Source: Fulvia fulva (Eukaryota > Ascomycota > Dothideomycetes > Mycosphaerellales > Mycosphaerellaceae). Taken from it: 64,000 nt of DNA. Positions 11,330 to 23,480 of this stretch are shown in pieces. A model generated the notes under the pieces. That model worked only from the letters and a program-made list of their open reading frames with translations, was not told the DNA's origin and ran no database searches. Position 1 is the first letter of the stretch; each line of letters begins with the position of its first letter. The translations under genes were made by a program, and so were the position numbers. Location: contig NC_063012.1 in NCBI RefSeq assembly GCF_020509005.1, positions 2,480,001 through 2,544,000 of the forward strand, written 5' to 3'.

Positions 11330-13058
11330 CTTTAATTACGACTGTATCTTAACACGACGACATCCTATAGAATTGTTACTAGGAGGACAATTCCTCTTTA
11401 GATTCTTCGCTATCTAGTAAGTCTACTTAATAGGTACGTACGTTATACCCCGACTTACTATATCGCTTATAGCGTTATAGCCTTAGTACTAGCCGAACAC
11501 TATCTAGCAACTCTCTACTTACTTCCTACCTCCTAGTATCCTCTAGAGGTATCAATTACGACGCCTTATCGAAGGTTAGAGACCCTCTAGACTAAATGTA
11601 CTTACGCTTTCGTACTTTCCGCTATATAAGGGCCTCGTTAGACTTACGTAGCTTACTAATCTCGCTTTATATAAGAGCTATCTAATACGCTATCTCTCTA
11701 CTCCCTTTTATAAGCTAATACACCCCTTCCTATAACGAGTTTAGTAATAAACCTGCCCGGGCACGCATTTTGTTTATTACTAGTGTTAATTAAGAGTCGA
11801 ATTCTTTTATAGTTCGTAGTGTCTTCGACTCCTAAGGGGTAGAGTCCGGAGCTAGAGGGGTTAGTATACGTAGCTTAATATTAAGCTTGTCTATTACTAC
11901 CTATAGATTAAATAGAACTAAACTAGCGCCTCTGAAGCTCGATAGGATGTTCTCCTGTCTAAATATAGCGTTATAGGCTGCCCGGAAGGCGCGTAGGAAC
12001 TCTACTTTGTCGATATAAGTAATGCGCTAGCGTACTAAGCCCGAGAGTTAAGTACCGTATACCTTCTTTAAAGGCGAATAGCAACCTATATCTAATAGCT
12101 AGAGTAAGTACGAGGCGTACGATAGTATATATAGGGCCAAGATCTTGTATTCCTTATATAGATTCTAGAATGCCTTCGAGTTATAGCTCTCGTAGCTATC
12201 AATAATAAGTAGTCTCTAACCTAGTCGTACGAGCTATAGTATACTTCTAGAAATACTCTAGCTACCGTATACTGAACTTATTGTTAGTCTAGCCGTTCTC
12301 TATTAGCCCGATTGTCTAGTCTAGACCTAAGTTACCGTCTTAGTACTAGGTACTAATATGCTGTTTACCTATAAGGATAACGTAGGGTAGGAGCGCTATT
12401 CCGTCTATATAGATCGTCTTAATCACTACTATTGTCTATTCTCTATTACCCTATTGAACGACCTTCCTCTTTCTACTACGCCTTTCTAAACCCGTAACAA
12501 CGCTCTAAGACGTAATAACACCTATTATAAACCCTGTCTCGTCGAATTTATAGGTGTCCTAGTTAAGGATACTATACTTCTCCTTTATATTACGTATAAG
12601 CCAGAACTACTTCTCAATAACGTCTAGATCTTCTACTAGGGCTCGCTAACGATCGTATCTACGTATTATACGAACCTTTAGCTCACGATGCCGCCTAATA
12701 AACCTGTCTATCTAATTAAGACTAACGGGCTTAAGACCCTTCTCTTATAGTAATAAATCGGCTATTACTTGTATACTAGCCTTTAATAGCGGGAAACCTC
12801 TAGGATCTAGCTCGAGTATATACATAAGTATCACCCTCTCTTCTAGCTCTATAAGCTTCTTCGAATTAGGCTCGTAGTCACCCCGAGGAGGTCGTCTATT
12901 CAATCGATATCCTAGTATAGTTCGAGACGCGTCGTATACCTTTATAGCAAGTCGATTTGTAATTATCGCGTCGCGTTTCGTGGCCTAGATAGCTAAGGTC
13001 AGTTTGGCCTTGTTTAAAGACAATATACGCTATAATAGTAGTTATATAGCTATATCTA

Positions 13059-13127
13059 TAGAAGTAGTATAGTTCTTAGTAAAAGTAGCCCGCTCGGTAG
13101 TATAGCCCGCTTAGTAGTAAAGTACGT
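13059..13127 (-). repeat. Right terminal inverted repeat of Fot1-like element
   Basis: Reverse complement of the left repeat with a few C-to-T/G-to-A differences. It is followed by the TA target duplication. Confidence 0.9.
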
Positions 13128-13860
13128 TATAATAACCTTACTACAAAGGATTATAATACCTAGATACGCGTATAGTAGGAGTCTAGATTTAAGGTATACT
13201 TTAGTATAGAGAAAGTCGCTATCGAATACGCTATAACTAAAGACTCTAGTACATATAATAGGGCTATTAAGATAAAGGAGTAGCTCTTTAATATAAGAGA
13301 GCGCTACTATAACCTCGAAGATAAGCTAAAGGAGCTAGATTAGCTAATACGCGATAAGATAATAGATAAGTAGCTTACTAACTTTTAGCTTATAGTAAAG
13401 CCGGTTATTAAGTAGATAGTCGATAAGCTAAGGCGTAAGGTACTACTACCTATACCTTTATAGTAGCCTTAATATTAGATACTCTTCGTAAGTAAGTACA
13501 AAATTGTAGTAACGCGTAGATATACTACTAAGGTTTAGTAGTAATTCGAGTAGTAGCTACGGCTATAGGATATTACTAACTTTACGGCTCTTTAACTACC
13601 TCTTTCTTCGAAGGAGCTACTTACCTTATAGGTAACACCTCTATTAATAGGTAATTCGAATAAGAGGGCTCGGCCGGCGTAGAAACGCGTTGATTACGGA
13701 ATTATAGCTTTCGCGGAGCGATAAGATAAGATAGTAGTAGGTAAACAATACCTAGGATTAGTCTATATAGCTAAATCTATAGCTTTATTTAACGATAGTA
13801 GCGACAGTAAGGTAAGAGAGGTAAGTAGGACCGGAAAGATTGTTTACTATAAGAGATACT
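13128..13860. other. RIPed repeat, edge of the gene island
   Basis: TpA-rich sequence with stops in all frames. A lysine- and glutamate-rich pseudo-frame on the plus strand (about 13,240-13,470) hints at a transposase or Gag remnant, but no family motif was found. Base composition becomes normal at about 13,860. Confidence 0.5.
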
Positions 13861-14080
13861 GTAATACGGATCCTCCTCGGCCCGGAGCTCAGGGGAAGTG
13901 GGTTTGTCCTCCTTATAAGCACGACCTTCGAGTGGAGTCTGCCTAGTGCGTGGCGTCCCTAGCCGCTGCCGTAGGTATCGTTCTGAGGTCGTGCATAGGT
14001 GCATGTCCATGTGGCGAATGTCGTCTAATCCAATCGACCCGTCTCGTCAATTATGTTAGCATTGGTCGAATCAGCCAACT

Positions 14081-16227
14081 TCATCTCGCACCATCCTCCC
14101 CCTCCCCCTCCTCACCCCCCTTCCCAGACCCAAAAAGACTCCCCGCCCACACCTTCACACCATCCAGCTCAGCATTAATCCAATCCAGCCAAGACTGCTT
14201 CTTCGCCTCCTCACCATCCTTCCCATCCTGCACCACCGGTCTCTCAACACTCGGCTCAGGGTTAAAAGCATTATCCGGCTGCGTCGGTGGAGTCGAAGCC
14301 TCTTCATCAGAAGGTCGGCTAGGCGTCGTCGGTCTGTTAGGCGCTTCAGGCACTTTGTCCAGGCCTGGGAGGTTTGGAGGTAGGATCGCTGCGTCTAGGT
14401 CGATTTCGAAGGAATCGTCTGGGATGTCAGGCACAGCGGTCAGGTCGTGCAGCCCGACGGTTATGAAGGGGAGACGAAGTGTGCCATTGTTGGGGTTTGG
14501 CTCTATGCCCAGCGAGTCGCATACGATGTTGTACACTTCGACATTCTGGAAAGGCTCGACTTCGCTGCCTTGGGGGTGGGGAAAGGCTGGTCCTCTTGCG
14601 ACAAAGATGGCTCGCATTAGGGGGTCTTCGAAGTCGTAGCCGTGAAGGCCTCGAGGATGGTAGACTTCGTCTCGCGCGAGCGCTTCCTCGATGTTGAACT
14701 CGGTTTTGGTGACGATTGCCCAGCCAGTCTTGGGCACGATCCATAGCGGTGCGATGCGGTCGTTGTTGCTGAAGTGGTATCGCGCTGGCATGTTGTAATC
14801 TCGGAGGTAAACTTCGAAGTTGCCTCTGTACTGAGGTAGCATTTGCTTTTCGACTAGTTCTTTGTAGAGCTTGTTGAGCTGCTCTTCTGACTGGTCCTTT
14901 GGCCTCAAGCCATACAGCGGCCAGCCGTCAGTGTGCTCGATCAGCTCTGGGTCGATGAGATCTTCCAGCTGGATGAGTCTGTGGCTGGATGTCGTCGCCA
15001 TCCCATGATCTGACACGATGACCACGTTGACCACGTCGGTCAAATTGCGTTCGGTGATGCCTTGGAAAAGCGACCCAAGCATACCGTCCACCTCAGCAAT
15101 AGTCGACCTGATGTACGTTGAGTTGGGGCCGTACATATGCCCATCAGCATCTACGTCTGGAACGTATGCTGCGATCAATTGCGGCCGAGGCTGTTCTAAC
15201 GAGGCGCCGACATCATTCGGACCTGGCAAATCCAGCCAACCGAGGATGCGCCTGACTTTATTGTCCAAGGGCTCATCAGCATTGAAATTATCGACATAAG
15301 TTGGCTCCGGAAGGATATGTGCCTCCGACCCAGGCCACATGTGGATAGCAGACTTGAGATCTTGCGATTCCACTGTTGACCAGAGTGGCTCGGCATTCCA
15401 GTACTCCGGCTTCATGCTCTTCTCGGGGTCTGTGTAATTGAACTCCTTGGCCATGTTCGGATCCCAGAACGAGTTACCAACGATGCCGTGCGCTTCTGGG
15501 TACTGGCCAGTCACTAGAGTGAAGTGGTTCGGGAAGGTCAAAGATGGGAACGAAGGGAGCATGTGCTTGGGAGAAACGCCCTCTCTTACGAACCCAGACA
15601 GAGTCGGCGTCAAACTGCGATGCAGGAAGTCTGCTCTGAAGCCGTCTAGGGAGATCAGAATTGTCGTAGGTGCGAATTGATGTGTCCCATTCGACAAGAC
15701 TTGAGCCATGGCGTCCGTTTTGCCTTTTGAGGCTCTGCCGGCATGTGATGCTTTGTATGCACCAAAAAGCAAAGCGAAAAAGGCAACGATAATCACAATA
15801 TGAATGGCAGCAAGTTTCCCATACCATGACGCTTTGGACTGCGAATGCTATCAGCAGCTGACGAACGACGGTACATTTGTGCTATCCTACACACCTTGCG
15901 CTTTGCGTCGGTCTTAGCTAAGTGCTGTATGTCGACTTCGCTCGAGTTGGCACTGCTCTCAGCACTTGATGAGCGACCACCTCCTCTCTCGACCTTGTAT
16001 AGCACCGCAGTCTCTCCATCTCGCTCGCCTAGCCATCCGCTCTTTCTCCGTTTGCGTCGTTTGTCCGAGTCGCCGTCGCGCTCTTGATGATGTTGGTCTC
16101 TCTGTTTCTCGCTCGGAGTCAACAATCGCTCTGCCTCTTCCGCTGTGATTGTCTCTCGATCATGTTGCCGTACTTCGCCAGACGTCCTCGTCAGCCCGTC
16201 GTCCGAGCCGCTGTCTCGCGAAGTCAT
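14081..16227 (-). CDS. Type I phosphodiesterase/nucleotide pyrophosphatase (NPP family)
   Basis: Two exons: 16,227-15,895 and 15,838-14,081. The 56-bp intron (gtgtgt...gcag) is in phase 0, giving 696 residues. The N-terminal 115 or so residues are charged and cytosolic. One transmembrane anchor (IHIVIIVAFFALLFGAY) makes a type II membrane protein, and the alkaline-phosphatase-fold catalytic domain follows. Zinc-site and nucleophile words are visible: SLDGFRADF, the SLTFPNH threonine nucleophile, DVDADGHMYGP, SDHGM and GLHGYDF. The family hydrolyses nucleotide pyrophosphates and phosphodiesters in the secretory pathway or at the cell surface, like yeast Npp1/Npp2. The acidic, Pro/Ser-rich C-terminal tail (about 100 residues) is probably disordered. 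The gene sits at the left edge of the island, about 220 bp from RIPed DNA, yet its frame is intact. Confidence 0.93.
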
Positions 16228-17261
16228 GGCTTGGGATAGCTAATCGTTGGGAGGGTCACGCTAATTTTCCTTCTCGTTACAATGTGGCAGTGTCGATCTG
16301 TGCGACAGTAACAAGTAGGGTCAGGTCCGTGAGCGCAACCAACACCTCCAAGTAAGCATTCACCCTGGTGGTGTAACTTGCGATTGTCGCGCTCATGGAA
16401 AGTGCCTTCGATCCATAGGGTCAAACAGAGGTTCTTAGTCCCAAGCGACTGCCGTGGTGTGTTAAAACATGCGAAGACACCGCTCCGAGGTATGTTTTCT
16501 GCATGAACATATTCGTCAATGTAGCCGCTGATGTCTTACATATTTACTTTCCAGGGTCCAGGATTTCACGGAAGTATCGAAACATGTGTTTACAGGCATT
16601 CAAAGACTTTCTGAATACTGTAAGAGCAAATCTGGAGAATGCAAGTCAAGGAAAGTCCCACTTCACTTGTCGCTATCAATACTCCCTAAGACTGCTGCTA
16701 ACAAAGGCGTGAGCCTAACACGCATCTCTAAGTGAGCTGGACATAGCCACTCTAGTAATATATAGAATCCCTCATGCAAACCAAACCCGACTTCCATTGA
16801 GAGCCATGCACAACTCGTGCCGCTCATGCCCGTGCATTCCTGCTAAGATACATGTGTATGTGACAGCCATCTTCTTCCATCTTTCCGTCTCTTCGAATAT
16901 GATGCGTATTACATTGAGCGCCAAGATCCGAGCCACCTAGAACCATTTTGACAGTAATACAGCTGTTCTGTCGGTCCCCAAATTCCCCTAAAACCCATGC
17001 TCGCTCGCGTATGAGCAAAATTCGCGAGCCATACAACGCCGTGGCCGCCATGACTCTCACAGGCGGCCAGCATCGCTCGCGAAAACGGTGTAACGCTCAG
17101 CCTCAAAGACGCCGTGCTGGTGATGTGTTCGAGAGCAAGATCCCGTTCTTGGGTACAGTGAGGCGGATCATCGCCAGCTATTACTGTTCGGTCTCACCCA
17201 TGTCGCGTCCAGGCCGTAGCAGTGCGCTGCCACGCTAGATTCGCGTGAAGCTCGGATGTTG
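16228..17261. other. Intergenic, about 1.0 kb
   Basis: Lies between the start of the phosphodiesterase gene and the end of the bHLH gene, both minus strand. It should hold the phosphodiesterase promoter. Only short incoherent frames were seen. Confidence 0.6.
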
Positions 17262-19085
17262 CTACCTTCCGTATCCGCCGTACTCGACGCCTTGCATAGG
17301 CGCGGCTGCAGGAACGCTGCTGAATCCAGCAGCTTGGCCAGCGGGCTGGGCCGGGTTAAGAGGTGGCAGCGAGATCCCAGAGTTGCCGTTGGCCTGCGAT
17401 TGCGTCTGCTGCTGACTGAGCTGAGACGTGAAGTGACCATAGACGTGAGGAGCGTTCGGGTCAAGACGGCGAAGATGTTGGTGCATGACTTGGACCTCCG
17501 TCTTGAGCATCTCGTTCTCCTTATGCGCTTCACGGCCATACTCAGAGTCCCTTTGTAGTCGCTGTACCTCCTGGTGGAGTTGTCGCTCTTGATGCTGTGT
17601 CTGACGTATGTACTCGATTGCTTCAAGGATGTTAGTCAGAGATCAACTTTGCAGCTGGGATGAACCCTACCTTTGGTAAGAATTTCCCATTTGCTCGCCT
17701 TGGTGCCGCCGTTCGAAGGGACAGCCTTGTTCAGATCCTCGAAAAGATCTTTCATTTCACTTCTGCGCTTCCGTTCGGCAAGTTTGTGACTGACACGTAG
17801 CTCGGGAGTTCGACTGTAGTTGCCGACGCCCTGAGGTGTCATTTCCTGGTTCTGTAGGCTCTGGATAGTTCGATGTTGCATAGAATGATGATGTGTTGTG
17901 CCAGCTTCTGCTGAACGATTAGCTTCGTGTGCGCATCCTCCAGATGATACTACCACATACCATCATCGCCAAATCGCCTCTGCCCACCGGGCATTTGCGA
18001 GTCTGTCGAGAAGATGCTGCTCCGTACGGACGATGCCGCGAAACTGTTCTGTCTCGATACTCCACCTACGCTGGATTCACCACTGTCTGAGCCTCGCCTC
18101 TCCTCTGGGATTGCACTGTCGGGAAAAGCCCATGCGAAACCTTGTGTAGGCTTTGCTGCTGTAGGATCGGGTAAACCTGGGCCACGTCCTACAGGCATGA
18201 TTGGAGGTGCAATTCGTGGTGCCATGTGCCGTGGATTCGAACGTCCAGACAGCGGCGAGATTGGTGTTTGTCCATTGGGTCGGCGTAAGCTGGCAGCTAG
18301 AGATACTTGTGACGTGTTTGCACTTTCGTACGGTGACTGCGGTTGGTTGATATACAGGTTGTTGAATGTTTGATGCATCCGGCTGTCGACGCTGCTGCGA
18401 CGCGAGTCCAGGTGTGTGCTGTCGCGATTGTAGCTGTCTCGGTTAAGTTCCCGTCCAAGGCTGTCGCGATTATAACTGTTTCGGTTAAGTTCGCTTCCCA
18501 GACTGTCGCGGTTATAGCTGTCTGGCCTTCCATCGTGGAAGCCTTGATTGATTGAAGGCAAAGCAGAGCCGACAGACTGGGCGGAGTTCGGCACTCTGGC
18601 TGAAAGTGGTGTGTTAGGCACAGACTGTCGTGACGGGGATTCATCCGGGTTCAGTAGGGTGTGTACTTGGAGTCCTTGGCTGTTGGCAGAATTGTCTGCG
18701 GAAGGCATGGTTAGCATCGGCAGACATGCATCAGAAACGCTCGACCAGGGCCGGAAAATGAATGTTTTGCCAGGCCCGTCGGCACAACACAATGCTCCAG
18801 TGCTCGAGGAAAACAATCCACATTCAGGTCACCTTGAAACGCGGGTTTGTCTCGAGCAGCTTGAGGTAGGAATGGAATGCAACGTGGTGGCGATGACTTA
18901 CGCTTGCTGTTGTGCGGTTGAGGCCAAGTTCCCGAGTCCCGCGTCGAGTCTGGAGGAGATTGCTGGTCGGGCGAGATGGGCGCTGATGGAGGCAGGCCAT
19001 TGGTGAGGCTGCTGATGGATGGGAGTCCTTGGCCGTGCTGCTGCTGCTGTTGCTGTTGCTGTTGAGCAGCAGAAGGGGACGCCAT
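17262..19085 (-). CDS. bHLH transcription factor
   Basis: Four exons: 19,085-18,902, 18,695-17,961, 17,910-17,671 and 17,620-17,262, all joined in phase 1 (introns 206, 50 and 50 bp, with ctaac/ctaat branch sites). The product has 505 residues. The N-terminus has a nine-glutamine run. A long Ser/Asn/Pro-rich region contains near-repeats of NRDSYNRDSLG. The basic helix-loop-helix spans the third intron: HKLAERKRRSEMKDLFEDL, loop, then KWEILTKAIEYI, followed by a coiled extension. The basic region has His, Glu and Arg in the positions that read the CACGTG E-box (group B). The C-terminus is Gln/Pro-rich. Nuclear regulator; target genes are not evident. About 2.5 kb of upstream non-coding sequence suggests complex control. 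Confidence 0.9.
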
Positions 19086-21630
19086 CGTGGCACCCGCCGA
19101 TTGTGCGCTCTCGAGGGCGACGGCGAGTGTTTCCAGGCAGGCAATGTCAGTAGCTGTGCAGAGCGATGACCAGTGCGTGCCGTGGAGGCAGGAGCCGATG
19201 TGCGCAAGTGTCGGTGATGAGAGTTATTCGCGCAATGGCTGGCGCAGATCGGGCGAGTGTCTGGTGGATGCTTCAGCGTTGAGTTCAGAAACGCGCAATG
19301 CGAATGACCCCGCACATGTCGGAGGATAAACGTACGGTTGGGTAGGTAGGGAGTGCAAGGAAAGCAGAGACAGCGTTTAGAGCACACGAGAAAGTAGGTA
19401 GCCAGCGCGCACAGAGGGAGATGGGAGATGGGCTCGTGGGTCCGCGTGCACAGGAACGTCAGCGGTATGCCTCGAAACGGACGGGCCTGCAGGCGTTCGC
19501 GGAGAGGGAGGACGAGAGAGCACCAATGGCTGCGGCGGCGGCAGCGCGTTTCCTGGTCGTCGGGGTCGGGGAGTGGTGTGGTTGAGAGGGGTGTGCGCGC
19601 GACGGTGTGTGGTGTGTGGTGTGTGGGCGGTGGGCGTGGTCGCAAGTGGCAGCGCTGGTAATGCAGCAGGCTCAGGTCGAGAGGTTGTGAGGATCTGGGT
19701 GATAGCGGAAAGGCCACGCGCCGGGCGAGTCTCGTTCTTGGGCGCACGTGTGCGTAGTCAGCCAGCTGGGATGGGCGAAAGCTGGGGTGCTTGTTGTTGG
19801 TGCAAGCGTGAAGCGGTGCAGTGTGGGTGTGGGTGTGGCGAGAACGGTCAGACAGACAGCACGATGTGTCAACACGCAGCAGCCGTTCGTTCAGTAGTGG
19901 GCAATGCAATGGCGCTGGCCGACGGCCGATTCGACGGTGGCAGCGTGTCCGCAAACTTCAAAGTCACTACCTGCTAAGGTTGATTCACGCCGGGTCACAG
20001 AGTTCAGACGCTCTCGGAAGCTCAGGTGCAGCTGCGGGCTATGCCGGCCCAGCTTCGTCCTTTGTGCCTTGCATAAGCCAAGATCCGATCGATATGGTTG
20101 GGCAGGGCAGATGCGAATAATGGGTCCCGTACACTCCAGGCCGCTGTCAAGTCGGTGCAGATGCTGCGAGGCGGGCCGCGACGGTGTCACTGTCGCGAGG
20201 GCAGAAGATTGTGATTGTGTTCCCCAGCGCGGAGAAACAGTTCAGCGTTGCAGTGCTGGAACTGGATACGCTAGCCGTCGTCCTCGGTAGTGATCTGCGC
20301 CTCGCAAGCTACCATGTGGTCCATCTCACGTGCCTTCCATGGCGCAGGCCCTTCCCGGTACAGACGCTACGAACTCCGCTGTGGCATTAATGAACCCGTT
20401 GCTCTATAGAACGCAATATGAGGCTCCCCTGGCATCACTCATCAATAGTGCAAAGTTCGGTGTGGCTGCCACCTGAACTCTGGTCGCCGCGATAGAACTG
20501 TGCCCAGACCCAGCAAACAGCCTTCCCCATGCAAGAATAGCCTGCGGGAACGGTCGCGCTCGGTATGGTCGCACAGCTTTGGGAAGGAAGCGTCTAACGG
20601 GCTCATTTCGCTGCGTCTCGTGGATGTCAAAGACTCAAAGCCGCAGGTGCAGATTCATCGCAGCATGCTGGCATATGTATCATCACCGGCACGTACTGTA
20701 CACCAGCCACCCTTATTAAGATTCCGCCGCAAGAACAAGCTCAGCTCCCGATCGTGAAGATGCCCGAGCGAAACCTGTTCACCTGTCGATAGAGTGCCCA
20801 TGATCCCTGTTCGAGCTACACCCACAGCCAGTAGCCTATTGGCACAGTACAAACATCTGTTCACAGGCGCGCGCAACTTGCAACACCACAGCAAGCGGGC
20901 ACGGCGCGTTCGACAAAGGACGCACACAGTGTCTGCTTGCTGCTGTGCGCGCCCGGTAGCCGGAAGACCTTGCGCGACACCGCGCGATGCTGTACCTGGG
21001 CGGCTTGTGATGAGAGGGGACTTCTCTACCACGTCGCGGCACGTCGGAGCACGCCAGCTCACCACACGGAAGTTGCGAGGTATTTGACTTTGGACACGCC
21101 GATTCAACGGTTTAGCACATCCATGGAGAGCTCGCACGTGCCCATTGGTGCGTACCCGAATCTCGGGATGGTCTCGCTAACACGTTGAACGTTGGGCATA
21201 AGCATACTCGGAGTTGTAATGGCGCAACCCTCCTGTTCGCTAGTCAGCCCAGTCGGGAGGCACATCTTCAACGCTTGTCAATTTCGAGGTCATGCATGAT
21301 GCGGGTACTGTACGTAAATTCGACATTTGAGACACATCCTTGACGATATCGGTTGGGGAGAGATGTGTGGTCTATCGATCGCTGAGATGATTGTGCCTTG
21401 CTGTTACAGTGTCTTGCGATAGCCGCTCGTGTGTGCAACGGGATAGCAGCTGCGTGGTACAAGCATGGAACACTGAGCGGTGCTGCAGGTCTCCGCGGTT
21501 ATGGGCAAGGCTTGGCGCATGAGCAACGCGGTGCAGCGTGCTGTGAAAGCTAACACCACGTCTGAAGAGGCTTCAGGGACTGGAGGACATATCACTTTCA
21601 CCTCTGCCTGTCGTATATATGACCGTCATG
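19086..21630. other. Intergenic, about 2.5 kb, upstream of the bHLH gene
   Basis: Lies between the bHLH start and the end of the YEA4-like gene. A CT/CA-rich stretch upstream of the bHLH ATG looks like a long 5' leader. Cacgtg E-box cores occur near 20,325 and 21,135, the type of site predicted for the bHLH protein itself. Long frames here (for example minus 18,824-19,954) have Arg/His/Pro-rich composition typical of non-coding shadows. Confidence 0.5.
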
Positions 21631-23075
21631 TCATTGCTCCTTCTTTCCTGGTGGTTTGCCATTGGCATCTGCCTGACTCTTCTTCTTCTGCTTTGGTATC
21701 CTCCAGCTTGTCTCGTAACCGTATAACGCACCGCTACCGAAGACCAGCGTTGCTCCAAGAATCATCTTGGCATTGAGCTGGTGCCCGAACAGAAGCGTGC
21801 TCATGATGAACGACACCAACTTCCTGATGTTCAGCACAATGGTCACAGTGACAGCGGATGACTTGGCAGAGAGCAAGTTGACCCCGGAGATGCATGCAAG
21901 CTGTGTCACTGCGTTGGTAAACAATAGCAGAATCCCTTTCGGCATTGTTTCAGGATATGCGCGAGGCGCGAGTCCCCCCGTGGCGTCAGATGTCGTACCC
22001 GTCTGTGCCAAGATGGATGGCAAGTATTGTCGTACACTGACGTGTGGCGTGTCTGCGAGCTTCCGATACTGGTGTTGCAGCGTTCCAGCGAGAGGGAGGA
22101 AGAGTGGCAAGCCGAGTATGTGTGAGTAGAACAGGTTCTCTGTCCAGTTCGCCTTGTACTCCGCGTAGGTGTCTTCGGTGTATGCTCCTGCGTAGGCTGA
22201 CATGAACTGGGCGAGGAGCAATATGCCCAACCCCTGGATGAAGTCTGATGAAGACGCCTCGTTCTCCACGGACATCTTTTTACCCTGTAAACGCTATCAG
22301 CACTGTCATGTTTTGTCGTCCGTGGGAGGCGCAGACTCTGTTCGTCTCGTATCCACGAGGGCACTCACCTTACTCTCAGAATCAGCCCACGCACTAATCA
22401 AAACTCCCACCGTAAGCAGCGCAACACTGAGCACCTGCAACGGACTATACCTCTTCCCACGCAACACCCCCGCCACCATCGTCGTCACACTCCCAAAGCT
22501 GCGCAGTATAATATGCACCGGCACACTGATATTGTACGCAAAAGCCCAGTTGTTCAGCATGTTAATACCCCAAAACATCGCTGCAATAATTGCCCATCGC
22601 GACAGAGGGACCTTTCTTTCACGTCAGTACGATTTCCACATGATTGCGCGCAAGCAACACGAGCATTTTGGCACGTTTTCAACGAGACAGGACTGGACTG
22701 GACTGGACTGGACTGGACTGGACATACCTTCGGCGCCCTTAAAGCCCACCTCCCCCCAGCCTCAAACTGCGTCAAATACGCAAAGCAACTCGTAAACACG
22801 AACTGGAAGAACGTAATCACCAACCCTATGTCATTCGCCCATCAGCCCACCACCGCTTCTCGTTGCATTGCGACCTCTCGTACGTCGTACGTGAAAGTGT
22901 TACATACCACTCCTTGACTCAAGCCTAGTCCTTTCATTAGCGGAAGGGAACAACGATACGGTGCCCAAGTCATGGAGAGGCTGTCTTACTTGACAATGCC
23001 TTCCAGAGCAAAGACATTGGTGCAACAGCCACCGAATATGAGGCCCGTGGTGGCTAAAGCATCAAATCCGGGCAT
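21631..23075 (-). CDS. yea4: UDP-N-acetylglucosamine transporter, YEA4-like
   Basis: Five exons reconstructed: 23,075-22,990, a 23-nt microexon 22,930-22,908, 22,825-22,728, 22,611-22,369 and 22,284-21,631 (introns 59, 82, 116 and 84 bp). They join in frame into 367 residues. Only with the microexon does the first exon (CTNVFALEGIVK) connect in frame to LVITFFQFVF. The product is a multi-spanning nucleotide-sugar transporter of the UAA/SLC35B family, with conserved words such as NISVPVHIILRS and GVNLLSAKSSAVTVTIVLNIRK. The C-terminus is lysine-rich and ends KKEQ, compatible with ER retrieval. The likely role is UDP-GlcNAc import into the ER for chitin and glycan synthesis. A pentanucleotide repeat lies in the third intron. 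Confidence 0.9.
22691..22723 (+). repeat. (gactg)n pentanucleotide microsatellite in yea4 intron 3
   Basis: Six perfect gactg units plus gac. On the coding strand the tract of tccag units begins five bases after the gtatg donor. It adds repeated cag acceptor-like triplets next to a splice site. Confidence 0.95.
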
Positions 23076-23480
23076 TGTTTCGGAAATGCCGTTGTGGTGG
23101 TGGTGATCGTGTTAGGTTGTTGTTTGTGATGCGGTCATGGATTTTATTTGAGGAGAGTTTAGGAGGGCAGGGACACGTCGCGTGCGCCACGTGGCTGTGC
23201 TGCGAATCTTTCCGTCACTGCTACAGACACCCGGACGATGCTCACCACGGGCGGCATGGTATCACTTCATCAAGGTACGAAACACAGCATTTCACGAACC
23301 TCTGCACAATCTCAATGCACATGCTTGAAATTACTCCAATTCTGATACTGATGCTCACTATCGTCGTACTCGCATTTCACAAGGGTATCGGGTTATCATG
23401 ACTGCTCCTGTTCAACTCTTCGTAGCCCACCTGGCTCTCATGCTAAGCTTCTTCTTGAGGTTCGGCTTGCGTTGGGACTC
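23076..23480. other. Intergenic between yea4 and erdS
   Basis: About 400 bp that should contain the yea4 promoter and the erdS terminator. No gene seen. Confidence 0.6.

Larger units (their letters stand above)
11261..13127 (-). mobile_element. Fot1/pogo-like DNA transposon (RIPed)
   Basis: This 1,867-bp element has 69-bp terminal inverted repeats (11,261-11,329 and 13,059-13,127) flanked by TA (11,259-11,260 and 13,128-13,129). Each inverted repeat contains a tandem duplication of a ctaccgagcgggc unit. The minus strand carries a RIP-broken transposase in which the TYKFDETG word of the Fot1/pogo DDE domain is readable at about 12,530-12,555. Length, TA duplication and DDE_1-type catalytic word fit the Fot1/Pot2 group. 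A second copy starts at 62,351. Confidence 0.9.

Noticed and set aside
13950..14639. 229-codon plus-strand frame
   Set aside because: Antisense of the phosphodiesterase C-terminal region; Ser/Pro-rich shadow.
18824..19954. 376-codon minus-strand frame upstream of the bHLH gene
   Set aside because: It overlaps the first bHLH exon and intron, is rich in Arg, His, Pro and Thr repeats, and has no domain; best explained as a shadow over a CT/CA-rich promoter and leader.
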